From CATQHS01 sp963422655 (GTDB taxonomy: Bacteria > Actinomycetota > Acidimicrobiia > Acidimicrobiales > Aldehydirespiratoraceae): a stretch of DNA of 64,000 nt. Of the stretch, positions 7,731-16,633 are shown piece after piece (position 1 is the first letter of the stretch; each line of letters starts with the position of its first letter). The DNA is taken from NCBI GenBank assembly GCA_963422655.1, contig OY730440.1, positions 2,944,858 through 3,008,857 of the forward strand. The letters run 5' to 3'. Position numbers and translations under genes: made by a program. Under the pieces are notes generated by a model. The model worked only from the letters and a program-made list of their open reading frames with translations. It made no database searches and was not told where the DNA came from.

Positions 7731-7791
7731 GGGAACTGGCGGGGTTGTGCTTCGAACCAGGACCCTCCCAGGGTCTGTCAGGAGACACCCA

Positions 7792-10323
7792 ATGACCGAA
7801 TCTCTATCGGTTACCGGCGCGTTCACGCGCGCCGAAGGCAAGGACACCACTTTTGAAACCGGCACATTCGCCCGGCTGGCCGGCGGGGCGGTGACAGCCC
7901 GGATGGGCGACACCCTCGTGCTGGTCACCGCCACCGGATCCAAGACCCCCCGGCCCGGCGCCGACTTCTTTCCGCTCACCGTCGATGTCGAGGAGCGTAT
8001 GTACGCGGCCGGGAGGATCCCAGGTTCCTTCTTCCGGCGAGAGGCCCGAGCCGGCGAGCAGGCCGTCTTGACCTGCCGGCTCGTCGACCGGCCCCTGCGC
8101 CCGGCCTTCCCCGACGGATTCCGCAACGAGGTCCACGTCGTGGCCACGGTGCTGGGGGCCGATCAGTCTCATCCCTACGACGTGCTGGCCCTCAATGCGG
8201 CTTCGCTGGCGCTGGGCATATCGCCGGTTCCCTTCGACGGTCCCATCGGGGCGGTACGCTTGGCTTGGTCGCCCGAAGGTGATTGGATCCCCTTCCCGAC
8301 ATACGCCGAAGGCCGGGACTCCGCTTTCGAGATGGTGGTGGCGGGCCGGCTGGCCGGTGACGACGTGGCCGTGATGATGGTCGAGGCCGGCGGTACGGCC
8401 AACACCTGGAACCTCTACGAGAACGGCACCCCCAGAGTGGACGAAGAGGTTCTGGCCGGCGGGCTGGAAGCGTCCAAGAACTGGATCGCCGAGATGATCG
8501 AGCTGCAACTCGAGCTCATGGACAAGGTGGGGACAGTCACCAAGATGGATCCGCCCCTGCATATCGATTTCAGCGACAGCGTGCTGAGTGAAGTGCAGTC
8601 TTTGGCCCGATCCCGCATAGAGCAGATACAACAGATTGCCGACAAGGCCGACCGCCAGAACGCCGAGGCCGAGCTCAAGTCCAGTATCGTTGAAGAGCTC
8701 GATGCGGCCGGGGCCAAGGGTGACATCTCGAAAGAAGAATTTGCCGGTCAGGTGCACAGCGCCATACGGGCTGTGACCAAAGAGGTCGTGCGGCGCCGCA
8801 TAGTCACCGAAGGCATACGCATCGACGGCCGGGCCCCCGACGAACTGCGCGAAGTCACCAGCGCAGTGGGGGTGATCCCCACCGCTCACGGCTCGGGCCT
8901 GTTCAGCCGGGGCGAAACCCAGGTGCTCAACATCGCCACTCTGGGGATAGGTCGCAGCGACATGATGATCGACGATCTGTCGCCCACCGAGAAGAAGCGG
9001 TACTTCCACCACTACAACTTCCCACCCTTCTCCACCGGCGAAACCGGTTTCATGAGGGGTCCCAAGCGTCGCGAGATCGGCCACGGCGCTCTGGCCGAGC
9101 GGGCCGTGTTCCCGCTGGTGCCGAGCTTCGACGAGTGGCCTTACACGGTGCGCACCGTGTCGGAGGTGATGGCATCCAACGGGTCGAGCTCGATGGCTTC
9201 GGTATGCGGATCGACACTGTCGTTGATGGACGCCGGGGTGCCGGTGAAGGCTCCGGTGGCCGGGGTGGCCATGGGCCTGATCAGCGCTGACGGCGAATAC
9301 GTCACCCTCACCGACATCCTCGGCGCCGAGGATGCCTTCGGTGACATGGACTTCAAGGTGGCCGGCACTGCCGACTTCATCACTGCGCTCCAGCTCGACA
9401 CCAAGATCGCCGGCATCGGGGCCTCGGTACTGGCCAGTGCCCTCCAGCAGGCTCGGGAGGCCCGTCTGGCCATCCTGGCTGTCATGGCCACGGCGATTGC
9501 CGAGCCTCGGCCCGAAGTGCGTGACACCGCTCCCAAGATCGTGAGTTTCGAGATCCCGGTGGAGAAGATCGGCGAGGTGATCGGCCCCAAGGGGAAGGTG
9601 ATCAACGCCATCCAGCTCGAAACCGGCGCCGACATAAATGTCGACGACGACGGTGCTGTCGGGGTCGTGTCCATCGCTTCCACCGACGCCGGGGCAGTGG
9701 CCGAGGCCGAGCGCCAGATCAAGCTCATCCTCGACCCGCCCACCGCAGAAATGGGGACCGTCTATCTGGGCAAGGTCGTGAACATCACGAAGTTCGGCGC
9801 CTTCGTCAACATCCTCCCCGGCCGCGACGGCTTGGTGCACATCTCCAAGCTCGGGGGCAACAAGCGCATCGAGCGTGTGGAGGACGTGCTCGAGCTGGGT
9901 AGCGAGATCTCCGTGGTGGTCGAGGACGTCGATCCGAACGGGAAGGTCTCGTTGCTGCTGGCCGATGACGGCGAGACCGGCGGCACCAACCGGGACCGCC
10001 GCTCCGATTCCGGTCCAGCCCGGCCCGATCGGGGCCGGAACCGTGAAGGGAGCCGTGACGGCGAACCGGTCCGAGCCCGGGCCCAGCGAGGCGCAGGGGC
10101 CGGGCGAGGCGGGGGCGCAGCGGCCAGAGACGCAAGTGCCCAAGGCAAAGCCGACGAATCGTCCGGTTCGGGCTCGGGCTCGCCGTCACGGGTGGTCTCG
10201 TTCGAGGATTCCTTCGACCAAGAGCTTCAGGAGGAGTTCGGTGACCTCGGCCCTCGGCCCATAGCCCGGCGAGGCGACCGGCGCCGCCGCGGCGGGGCCG
10301 GCGGAGGGCGGAACCGGCGGTGA
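7792..10323 (+). CDS. pnp: polyribonucleotide nucleotidyltransferase (PNPase)
   Basis: An 843-residue 3'-5' phosphorolytic exoribonuclease of the RNA degradosome. Two RNase PH domains are seen (about residues 15-150 and 330-560, the latter with G-L-F-S-R-G-E-T-Q), then a KH domain near 580-640 (V-I-G-P-K-G-K-V-I-N) and an S1 domain near 650-720 (V-N-I-T-K-F-G-A-F-V-N-I-L-P-G). The C-terminus has a 110-residue disordered Arg/Gly/Asp tail, common in high-GC actinobacteria. ATG 7792 follows an AGGAGA site; the open frame upstream to 7714 is the leader hairpin region. Overlaps dapB by 4 nt. Confidence 0.97.
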   Translation: MTESLSVTGAFTRAEGKDTTFETGTFARLAGGAVTARMGDTLVLVTATGSKTPRPGADFFPLTVDVEERMYAAGRIPGSFFRREARAGEQAVLTCRLVDRPLRPAFPDGFRNEVHVVATVLGADQSHPYDVLALNAASLALGISPVPFDGPIGAVRLAWSPEGDWIPFPTYAEGRDSAFEMVVAGRLAGDDVAVMMVEAGGTANTWNLYENGTPRVDEEVLAGGLEASKNWIAEMIELQLELMDKVGTVTKMDPPLHIDFSDSVLSEVQSLARSRIEQIQQIADKADRQNAEAELKSSIVEELDAAGAKGDISKEEFAGQVHSAIRAVTKEVVRRRIVTEGIRIDGRAPDELREVTSAVGVIPTAHGSGLFSRGETQVLNIATLGIGRSDMMIDDLSPTEKKRYFHHYNFPPFSTGETGFMRGPKRREIGHGALAERAVFPLVPSFDEWPYTVRTVSEVMASNGSSSMASVCGSTLSLMDAGVPVKAPVAGVAMGLISADGEYVTLTDILGAEDAFGDMDFKVAGTADFITALQLDTKIAGIGASVLASALQQAREARLAILAVMATAIAEPRPEVRDTAPKIVSFEIPVEKIGEVIGPKGKVINAIQLETGADINVDDDGAVGVVSIASTDAGAVAEAERQIKLILDPPTAEMGTVYLGKVVNITKFGAFVNILPGRDGLVHISKLGGNKRIERVEDVLELGSEISVVVEDVDPNGKVSLLLADDGETGGTNRDRRSDSGPARPDRGRNREGSRDGEPVRARAQRGAGAGRGGGAAARDASAQGKADESSGSGSGSPSRVVSFEDSFDQELQEEFGDLGPRPIARRGDRRRRGGAGGGRNRR

Positions 10324-11057
10324 GCGCCGTCGAGGTGGGGGTCTGCGGCGCCACCGGACGCATGGGCGTCGAGGTGTGCCGCGCCGTCGAGGCCGACGAC
10401 GACACCGAGTTGGTGGCCGCCATCGGTTCGGACGGGTCGGTGTCGGCCTTCGTCGAGGCTGGCGCCGATGTAGTCGTCGACTTCACCGTGGCCGACGCGG
10501 CCCGGGCCAATCTGTTGGTGCTGGGCCGGGCCGGTATCCACGCCGTGGTCGGAACCTCGGGCCTGGGTCCCGGCGACATCGACATGTTCCGGACCGCCTT
10601 CACGTCGAGCAACTGCCTGATCGCCCCCAACTTCGCGATCGGCGCTGCTTTGATGATGCGCTTTGCCGAGATAGCGGCCCCGTTTTTCGAGACGGCCGAG
10701 GTGATCGAGATGCACCACGACCGCAAGGTGGATGCACCCTCGGGCACGGCCATGGGGACGGTGGAGCGCATGGCCGCGGCCTCGGATCACTGGGCTCCCG
10801 ATCCCACCGCCGACGAGATTCTGCCCGGTGCTCGGGGTGGTCGGGGGCCGGGTGGCATCGCTGTCCACTCGGTCCGGCTCAAGGGCAGGGTGGCTCATCA
10901 AGAGGTGCTGTTCGGCGGCCCCGGTGAGACCCTCACTGTCCGTCACGACATCATAGACCGGTCGTCGTTCATGCCCGGGGTGATGCTGGGCGTCAAGCGG
11001 GTAGCCGACCTGCCCGGGGTGACCGTTGGCCTCGAAGCGGTGCTGGGCCTCGGATAG
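10320..11057 (+). CDS. dapB: 4-hydroxy-tetrahydrodipicolinate reductase
   Basis: A 245-residue enzyme of lysine/diaminopimelate synthesis that reduces the DapA product with NAD(P)H. Seen: the nucleotide-binding start V-G-V-C-G-A-T-G-R-M-G and the family signature E-M-H-H-D-R-K-V-D-A-P-S-G-T-A. GTG 10320 overlaps the pnp stop (GTGA), so it is translationally coupled. The next step upstream in the pathway, dapA, lies 4.7 kb on, separated by the sialidase gene; dapB and dapA close together in related genomes would suggest the sialidase was inserted here. Confidence 0.95.
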   Translation: MSAVEVGVCGATGRMGVEVCRAVEADDDTELVAAIGSDGSVSAFVEAGADVVVDFTVADAARANLLVLGRAGIHAVVGTSGLGPGDIDMFRTAFTSSNCLIAPNFAIGAALMMRFAEIAAPFFETAEVIEMHHDRKVDAPSGTAMGTVERMAAASDHWAPDPTADEILPGARGGRGPGGIAVHSVRLKGRVAHQEVLFGGPGETLTVRHDIIDRSSFMPGVMLGVKRVADLPGVTVGLEAVLGLG

Positions 11058-11157
11058 CAGCCCGGCCCGAGGCGTTGTCCCTGGCGGTTCGGGGCATGGT
11101 CGAAATGTCGGTGCCTCCTAGGGGCGTTGTCTTGAATCAAACGATGGACACCGATAG

Positions 11158-11186
11158 TTGACAAAATATCAAGAATAAGGGATACT
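11158..11186 (+). promoter_or_regulatory. sigma-70-type promoter of sialidase 1
   Basis: A perfect -35 TTGACA (11158-11163), a 17-nt spacer and a -10-like GATACT (11181-11186) lie 48 nt before the sialidase ATG, in AT-rich sequence unlike the rest of the window. This is the clearest consensus promoter here. Confidence 0.65.
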
Positions 11187-11233
11187 GTCAAAAATTCTCT
11201 ACTCGAGCTCTAATTGAAGAAGTTGGAGGAGTC

Positions 11234-14200
11234 ATGCGTAGAGTTATACGTCATTGTCTCATACCAGTGTCTGCGGGTCTAGTGGTGGGTTTGCTGGCTG
11301 CCGTTGTTGCGGGGGGGGGGGGGGGGATAGCTGCTCTGTCGACTCAGCCCAAGGCGCAGACGCCTGTAGTTAACATTCCAGCTCCCGTATTCAGGTATGA
11401 CGGTGGCCCTACTGGTACTGTCTTTGACGGCTCTAAGGTAGAGAGACAAAGCCAGTCCGATGTAAATACGATCAAGGATCTGGTAGAAGGTACTATCGTT
11501 GTCTCGTTTGATGTTGATCATCCTGGATTGAGTGCTATCGTATGTGCATCTGATTCGGGTGATAAGCACAGTGAGTTTTGCTTGCAACTTGATAGCCATG
11601 GCTTATATGGTAGTTCAGCACGTGAAAATAAGAGTATTATACAGGACATTTTTATAAGGAAGTCAACCGACACCAGCCGTGTAACTGCAGTACTATCGGT
11701 CTCGCGATCTGCAGGCACGTTTCTTATGACTAGCCAGGACCTGGGTGCTACGCAGCAGAATTTATCAGCGACTTCGTTTTTGAGTTCCGTCAGAAATATT
11801 GACAGTCTTTTGGTAGGTGCCAACCGTAATAGACGCGGGTATGAGAGGCGCATGAATGGAACTATCTACTTTGTAGAAATTTATAGTGTGCCTTTCACTG
11901 AGCAGCAGGCTGCGGCCAAGATCAAAGAGAGCTATATATCCTTTCCTGGCAGGGTATCCTATATTCGGACTGGAGATAGAAGGTTCCAGTTCAACATCCA
12001 ACCACCGATCGGGGATTTGACAGCTACTTATAGTTGGAGTTTCCCAGGAGGAGGCACATCCGCTCAACAGAGCCCGATGTGGACAGCACCGACCGACGGT
12101 TCAGATCCGTTTAAGAATTCTGTTCCAGCCAAGGTTACCGTCACGGCAACGATATCGTCATCCGGTGTTCACCACGGCTATGGAGAGACCACAACCTTTT
12201 ATATGGCACCAGATGCCAGTCATGTCAGTCAGTCGCCTTACTCTCATACTCAAGTGTTCAAGAATGGCGAAGATGGATTCAGTTGCTACCGTCTTCCAGT
12301 GATTATCCGTGCCGGTAATGGTGATCTTCTCGTTTTTGCGGAGGGACGACCGACTTGTGGGGGTGACTTCCAGAAAGGCATGGTGATTGTCATGAAACGT
12401 AGTGTTGATAATGGTATGACCTGGGGACCTTTGCAGATCATCGCAGAAAACATTCTTCCCAACGGTGAACAGTGGGCAGCGCAGAACCCTACTGCCGTGC
12501 TCGATATGGCTGACCCTGATCATCAGGACGGTAAAGTCGTTCTTCTCCATACTGTGAATGAACATAACATATGGGACAATATAGCCGGCACTGGTGTTCG
12601 TCGGTTCATCACATCTTGGAGCGGTGATCATGGCTATACCTGGAACCAGTATCAGGTTGGTTTGCCTTCTGGGACCAACGATGGGGATATTACTAACCAG
12701 GTCTTTAGACCACACGATCCTGACTACACAGCAGTTTATGACTCTACCTACGCTGCAAATAACTATGCTTCAGACCCGGCTTGGTCTTTTGGACATCCAA
12801 CGACTGGACACTCGATCCAACTCAAACATGGAAACTCTGAGACCAACGGGCGACTATTGATAACCGGTACTTATTCGGAGCCTACGAAAAACGCTGGTAA
12901 AGAAAATTTCAACTTCAAAAATTATGTCTTTTGGAGCGATGACCACGGTAGAACCTGGGAGATCGGCGGTGAGGTTGACTCGACTACTTACAATATGAAC
13001 GAGGCAATTACGGTAGAACTTGAGAATGGTGATCTGCTCATTAACTCTCGTGCATATGAGGGACCCTCAGCTAAAGATAGAGTAGAGAGGGTACTAGCGC
13101 TTGCATCTTTTGATGACGATGGGAAAGTCAGTTTTAGTAAACCTCGACTAGAGCCTGTGCTGACAACGCGGGCCACTGCAGTCGGTATGGCTCGTATGAC
13201 TACTAGTGATCAGGCTGTTTTCGGGGGCGAGAGCAGGATCGCTTACACCGGCCCTAATGATACGGCTAGCAGTCGACGCAAGAATATGTCCTTCTGGATG
13301 TCAAAGGATGAGAGTAAGACTTGGGATGCATACGGGTCAATACCTAAGCTTTTGACCAAAGGCCATTCTGGGTACAGCGATGTCGTAGCGTTGCCGGATG
13401 CTCGGGTGGGGATCATCTATGAAGGAAGATTGACAACAGGTAAGTTTGATGAAGAGGGTGGTGGGTTCTTATTTCTTTCTGCGTCTCTTCATTGGTTGTC
13501 TGATGGTGTTGATCAGCGGGCGCTCATTCGCCATGACGCGTCCGAGGCGGTCTTCGACGGGTCTTCGGGTGTTGATCTCTCAGGGTCGGTTGGCGATGTC
13601 AACGATATGGCGGAAGGGTCGGTGGTGGTGTCGTTCAAGACCGCTGAGATCAACGCTGCTCAGGTTTTGTTTTCGGGTTCGGATTCTGGTGACGCCGACA
13701 GCGTGTGGTCGTTGGCTCAAACCGCAGACGGGCGTTTCGGAGTGTATGCCCGTAATGACGGCACCGACGTGAACGTCACGGCTTTCGACCGGGATCTGGT
13801 GACCGATGGTCTGTGGCATCGCATGGCGGTGACGGTCGGACCCGAAGGCACCGAAATCTACGTGGACGGCCAGCACGTCGCCCACGGAGAATCGACCGGC
13901 TTCTTCGGCGATGTCGACGACCTCGACACCATGCACCTGGGAGGCGTCGTCACCTCTGGCGGGACGGCGAGGTTCTGGAACGGTTCGATCGGTACCTTGG
14001 AGATCTTCGACGGGGTTCTCACCGTAGAACAAGCAGTATCAGCCACCCAACCCGCAGCCATGCCGGTAGCAGCCTTCCATGTCGACCGGAACCTCACCGA
14101 CTCCAACGCGATCACGCTAAGTGACGAACCCGGCGGAAACGAGCTCGTCGAAAACTATTTGCCGCAATGGGTCTGCAATGAGCTGGCCGCCTCTTGGGCA

Positions 14201-14650
14201 GTCGGCGCCACTTTCACAGCCCCCGACTCGGTAACCGGCCAAGGCCGGGTATTTCACAGCCGCGACGCCTTGTCGACCGCCTCGCTGATGCTGGGAATCT
14301 GGGACACCGGCGACGGTAGCCGAATCGGCCTTCGGTACGACGGGCCGGTCGCCTCGGAATGGGATCTGGCCGTGCCGTACGACGAATACAGCGGGAAGAA
14401 AGTATCGATGATCGCGGTGCTGGGCCCAGTCAACTCCTACCTGATCATCAACGGCGAAACCGTACACACCGAGCCCACTCCCGTACCCGAAGGCCCACCA
14501 GTCTGGCACCCTGCCAACACCACCATCGGAACCACCAACACCGACCACACCCTCAACACCAACCTCGAATCGGTAGCCATCTGGAAAGGCATCGTCCCCT
14601 CCACCCAACTCGCCCAATCACTCACCCTCGCCCACAACATCACCCGATAA
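11234..14650 (+). CDS. secreted exo-alpha-sialidase (GH33-type) with lectin-like domains; poly-G tract in signal peptide
   Basis: A 1138-residue exported protein. Residues 1-35 form a signal peptide whose hydrophobic core is followed by five glycines encoded by 16 consecutive G (11311-11326). Residues about 45-235 resemble a sialidase N-terminal/LamG jelly roll, then an Ig-like segment. The catalytic beta-propeller (about 340-760) has Y-R-L-P (FRIP equivalent) near 351 and Asp boxes S-V-D-N-G-M-T-W, S-G-D-H-G-Y-T-W and S-D-D-H-G-R-T-W. A C-terminal LamG domain (about 765-940) and a final beta domain follow. It should cleave terminal sialic acids from glycans outside the cell. Good GGAGGAG site before ATG. 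The first two thirds are AT-rich (27/60 GC at 11641-11700) and the last third GC-rich (40/60 at 14461-14520). Paralogue of the gene at 37251. Confidence 0.9.
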   Translation: MRRVIRHCLIPVSAGLVVGLLAAVVAGGGGGIAALSTQPKAQTPVVNIPAPVFRYDGGPTGTVFDGSKVERQSQSDVNTIKDLVEGTIVVSFDVDHPGLSAIVCASDSGDKHSEFCLQLDSHGLYGSSARENKSIIQDIFIRKSTDTSRVTAVLSVSRSAGTFLMTSQDLGATQQNLSATSFLSSVRNIDSLLVGANRNRRGYERRMNGTIYFVEIYSVPFTEQQAAAKIKESYISFPGRVSYIRTGDRRFQFNIQPPIGDLTATYSWSFPGGGTSAQQSPMWTAPTDGSDPFKNSVPAKVTVTATISSSGVHHGYGETTTFYMAPDASHVSQSPYSHTQVFKNGEDGFSCYRLPVIIRAGNGDLLVFAEGRPTCGGDFQKGMVIVMKRSVDNGMTWGPLQIIAENILPNGEQWAAQNPTAVLDMADPDHQDGKVVLLHTVNEHNIWDNIAGTGVRRFITSWSGDHGYTWNQYQVGLPSGTNDGDITNQVFRPHDPDYTAVYDSTYAANNYASDPAWSFGHPTTGHSIQLKHGNSETNGRLLITGTYSEPTKNAGKENFNFKNYVFWSDDHGRTWEIGGEVDSTTYNMNEAITVELENGDLLINSRAYEGPSAKDRVERVLALASFDDDGKVSFSKPRLEPVLTTRATAVGMARMTTSDQAVFGGESRIAYTGPNDTASSRRKNMSFWMSKDESKTWDAYGSIPKLLTKGHSGYSDVVALPDARVGIIYEGRLTTGKFDEEGGGFLFLSASLHWLSDGVDQRALIRHDASEAVFDGSSGVDLSGSVGDVNDMAEGSVVVSFKTAEINAAQVLFSGSDSGDADSVWSLAQTADGRFGVYARNDGTDVNVTAFDRDLVTDGLWHRMAVTVGPEGTEIYVDGQHVAHGESTGFFGDVDDLDTMHLGGVVTSGGTARFWNGSIGTLEIFDGVLTVEQAVSATQPAAMPVAAFHVDRNLTDSNAITLSDEPGGNELVENYLPQWVCNELAASWAVGATFTAPDSVTGQGRVFHSRDALSTASLMLGIWDTGDGSRIGLRYDGPVASEWDLAVPYDEYSGKKVSMIAVLGPVNSYLIINGETVHTEPTPVPEGPPVWHPANTTIGTTNTDHTLNTNLESVAIWKGIVPSTQLAQSLTLAHNITR
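11311..11326. repeat. 16-G homopolymer inside the sialidase 1 signal peptide
   Basis: Sixteen G in a row after GTTGTTGC encode the end of Ala26 and Gly27-31. Loss of one G gives TAG at once; gain of one gives TAA about 15 codons later. This is the form of a slipped-strand phase-variation switch. The exact length should be treated with care because sequencing of long G runs is error-prone. Confidence 0.95.
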
Positions 14651-14736
14651 CAACACGATGATTGATTGCGTTCTGGTCCACTGTTGGTCCTGCCGCCCAC
14701 CATAGCCTGAACTAAATGTCTCCTCAATCAAGGTTA

Positions 14737-14829
14737 TCAATGAGGTTCTTGAAAAGCGGCCATCCGGCCCAATAAGATGAGCCCTATACCGCCGAGTAGT
14801 AGTAGAATACCGGCTTGGGTCCCGGACAT
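14737..14829 (-). CDS. possible 30-residue membrane micro-ORF
   Basis: A minus-strand ORF starting at ATG 14829 encodes a nearly pure transmembrane segment (G-I-L-L-L-L-G-G-I-G-L-I-L-L-G-R-M) with short ends. It sits between the convergent-oriented 3' end of sialidase 1 and the SURF1 gene. No clear ribosome binding site. It could be a real small membrane protein, a remnant, or chance. Confidence 0.3.
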   Translation of the reverse strand: MSGTQAGILLLLGGIGLILLGRMAAFQEPH

Positions 14830-14907
14830 TTCGCCACGTTCTCATAGTGATGGCCCCAAGGGGGCTCCACGCCGAGGTGCACTTTGGTGTCGCTTGGCGA
14901 CCCTAGA

Positions 14908-15642
14908 GTGCCGGGGGTGCGTAAGCTGCTGTCAGCTCGTTGGATCGCCTCGCACCTGTTCGTAGTGACAGTGGTGGTGATAATGGTCAACCTCGGGTTC
15001 TGGCAGCTCCGCCGCCTCGACGAACGCCAGGTGATCAACGCCGCGGTTGCGGCCGCCATGGAACAGGCCCCTGTCGATATCGGCGATCTGTTGACCATGA
15101 GCGAGTTACCGCCCGACTACACCGCCACGAAAGCCGAGGGCCGTTATGTCGGTGATTCCGAGGTGCTCATCGCCAACCGCAGCTTCGAGGGTCGAGCCGG
15201 GTCGTGGCTGGCCACCCCCCTCCGGCTCGACGACGGCCGGCTGGTGATGGTGGTGCGAGGCTGGATACCCCGCCTGAGCGTGGCCGGGATCGACGAACGC
15301 CCAACCAGCGCCCCGCCGGGCCGGGTCACCGTCATCGGCTTGGCCTTCGGTTCCGTCGGCGGAGGCCGGGTCGGGGTCAAGGACCCGGGCGAGACACCGG
15401 AGATCTCTCGTCCCGACCTCGACCGCTTCGAGGAGGTCACCGGGCTCGACGTGGCCGATGTCTGGATCCGGTTGCGGCGCCAGAGTACCGGACCGGGCGA
15501 ACTGCCGGTCCCGGTGCCACTGCCCTCTCTCAGTGAGGGCTCCCATCTCTCCTACGCCTTCCAGTGGTTCTTCTTCTCAGCCGGCGCCGTCGTGGTATAC
15601 GGGCTGATCCTGGGCCGGGCGAGACGGGACCGGAGCCTCTGA
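14908..15642 (+). CDS. SURF1 family cytochrome oxidase assembly protein
   Basis: About 244 residues. An N-terminal membrane helix (F-V-V-T-V-V-V-I-M-V-N) is followed directly by the family signature L-G-F-W-Q-L-R-R-L-D-E-R, and a second helix lies at the C-terminus (W-F-F-F-S-A-G-A-V-V-V-Y-G). The large loop between them lies outside the membrane; R-G-W-I-P is the second conserved SURF1 block. SURF1 helps heme a insertion into cytochrome c oxidase. The start is uncertain: GTG 14908 or 14917 fits the usual short N-terminus; TTG 14884 is also in frame. Confidence 0.85.
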   Translation: MPGVRKLLSARWIASHLFVVTVVVIMVNLGFWQLRRLDERQVINAAVAAAMEQAPVDIGDLLTMSELPPDYTATKAEGRYVGDSEVLIANRSFEGRAGSWLATPLRLDDGRLVMVVRGWIPRLSVAGIDERPTSAPPGRVTVIGLAFGSVGGGRVGVKDPGETPEISRPDLDRFEEVTGLDVADVWIRLRRQSTGPGELPVPVPLPSLSEGSHLSYAFQWFFFSAGAVVVYGLILGRARRDRSL

Positions 15643-15724
15643 CCCGGGTGGTCCTGATGGCCAGGGCTGGGCCCTTTCGCCCGGTTCGGGTACCCTGGAC
15701 CAACTCAGGGCCGAAAGGACCGGT

Positions 15725-16609
15725 ATGGCGCGATTCGGACGAGTGCTGACGGCCATGGTCACGCCGTTCACCGAGACCGGCGCCCTCGACCTCGACGGAG
15801 CCCAACAGTTGGCCCGATGGCTGGTCGAGAACGGCAGCGAAGGATTGGTGGTGGCCGGTACCACGGGGGAGAGCCCCACCCTCACCCACGACGAACAGGT
15901 CGACTTGGTGGCTGCGGTGGCCGAAGCCACCGACGTTGCGGTAATAGCAGGCGCCGGGAGCAACGACACCCGAGCCGGGATCGACCTCACCGAGCGCTGC
16001 ACCGCGGCCGGGGCCTCGGGACTCCTGCACCCGGCCGGTTACTACAACCGGCCGTCCCAGGCTGGACTCGCCGCCCATTTCCGAGCCTGCGCCGCCGCTA
16101 CCTACCTGCCTGTCGTCCTCTACGACATCCCGGTGCGGACCGGACGTAAGATCGCCACCGAGACCATGGCCGCCTTGGCCCATGAGGTCCCCAACATCGT
16201 GGCCGTGAAGGACGCAGCCGGCCAACCCGGCGAGACGGCCCGGTTGCTCGATCTGGCCCCCGACGGCTTCGAGGTGTACTCCGGCGACGATTCGCTCACC
16301 CTTCCCCTGCTGGCCATCGGCGCGGTGGGCACCATCGGCGTGGCCACCCACTGGGCCGGCAAGGAGGTGGCGGCCATGTTCGATGCCTTCGAGAGCGGGG
16401 ACGTGGCCTCAGCGACCGTCCTCAACCGGTCGCTGATCGGTTCCTACCGGTTCGAGGCCGGCGACGATGCCCCCAACCCGGTGCCGACCAAGTGCATCCT
16501 GCGGGTGCTGGGCCAGCCGGCCGGACCCTGTCGGCTGCCCATGGGCCCTGAACCCGCGGGGCTGGAGGCCGAGGCTCGGGCCCTGCTCGAGGACCTTGGG
16601 AAGATCTGA
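15725..16609 (+). CDS. dapA: 4-hydroxy-tetrahydrodipicolinate synthase
   Basis: A 294-residue aldolase condensing pyruvate with aspartate semialdehyde, the first committed lysine/DAP step. Seen: G-T-T-G-E-S-P-T-L-T (the pyruvate/ASA-binding signature), Y-D-I-P-V-R-T with the catalytic tyrosine, and V-A-V-K-D-A with the Schiff-base lysine near residue 162. Start ATG 15725 with GGACC before it. It lies 24 nt before the RNase J gene, the usual actinobacterial pairing. Confidence 0.96.
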   Translation: MARFGRVLTAMVTPFTETGALDLDGAQQLARWLVENGSEGLVVAGTTGESPTLTHDEQVDLVAAVAEATDVAVIAGAGSNDTRAGIDLTERCTAAGASGLLHPAGYYNRPSQAGLAAHFRACAAATYLPVVLYDIPVRTGRKIATETMAALAHEVPNIVAVKDAAGQPGETARLLDLAPDGFEVYSGDDSLTLPLLAIGAVGTIGVATHWAGKEVAAMFDAFESGDVASATVLNRSLIGSYRFEAGDDAPNPVPTKCILRVLGQPAGPCRLPMGPEPAGLEAEARALLEDLGKI

Positions 16610-16633
16610 CCGCGAGCCCAGCCGCCCCCAGCC

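Noticed and set aside
7804..10143. 779-codon minus-strand open frame opposite pnp
   Set aside because: High-GC antisense shadow with no family resemblance; the plus strand is an unmistakable PNPase.
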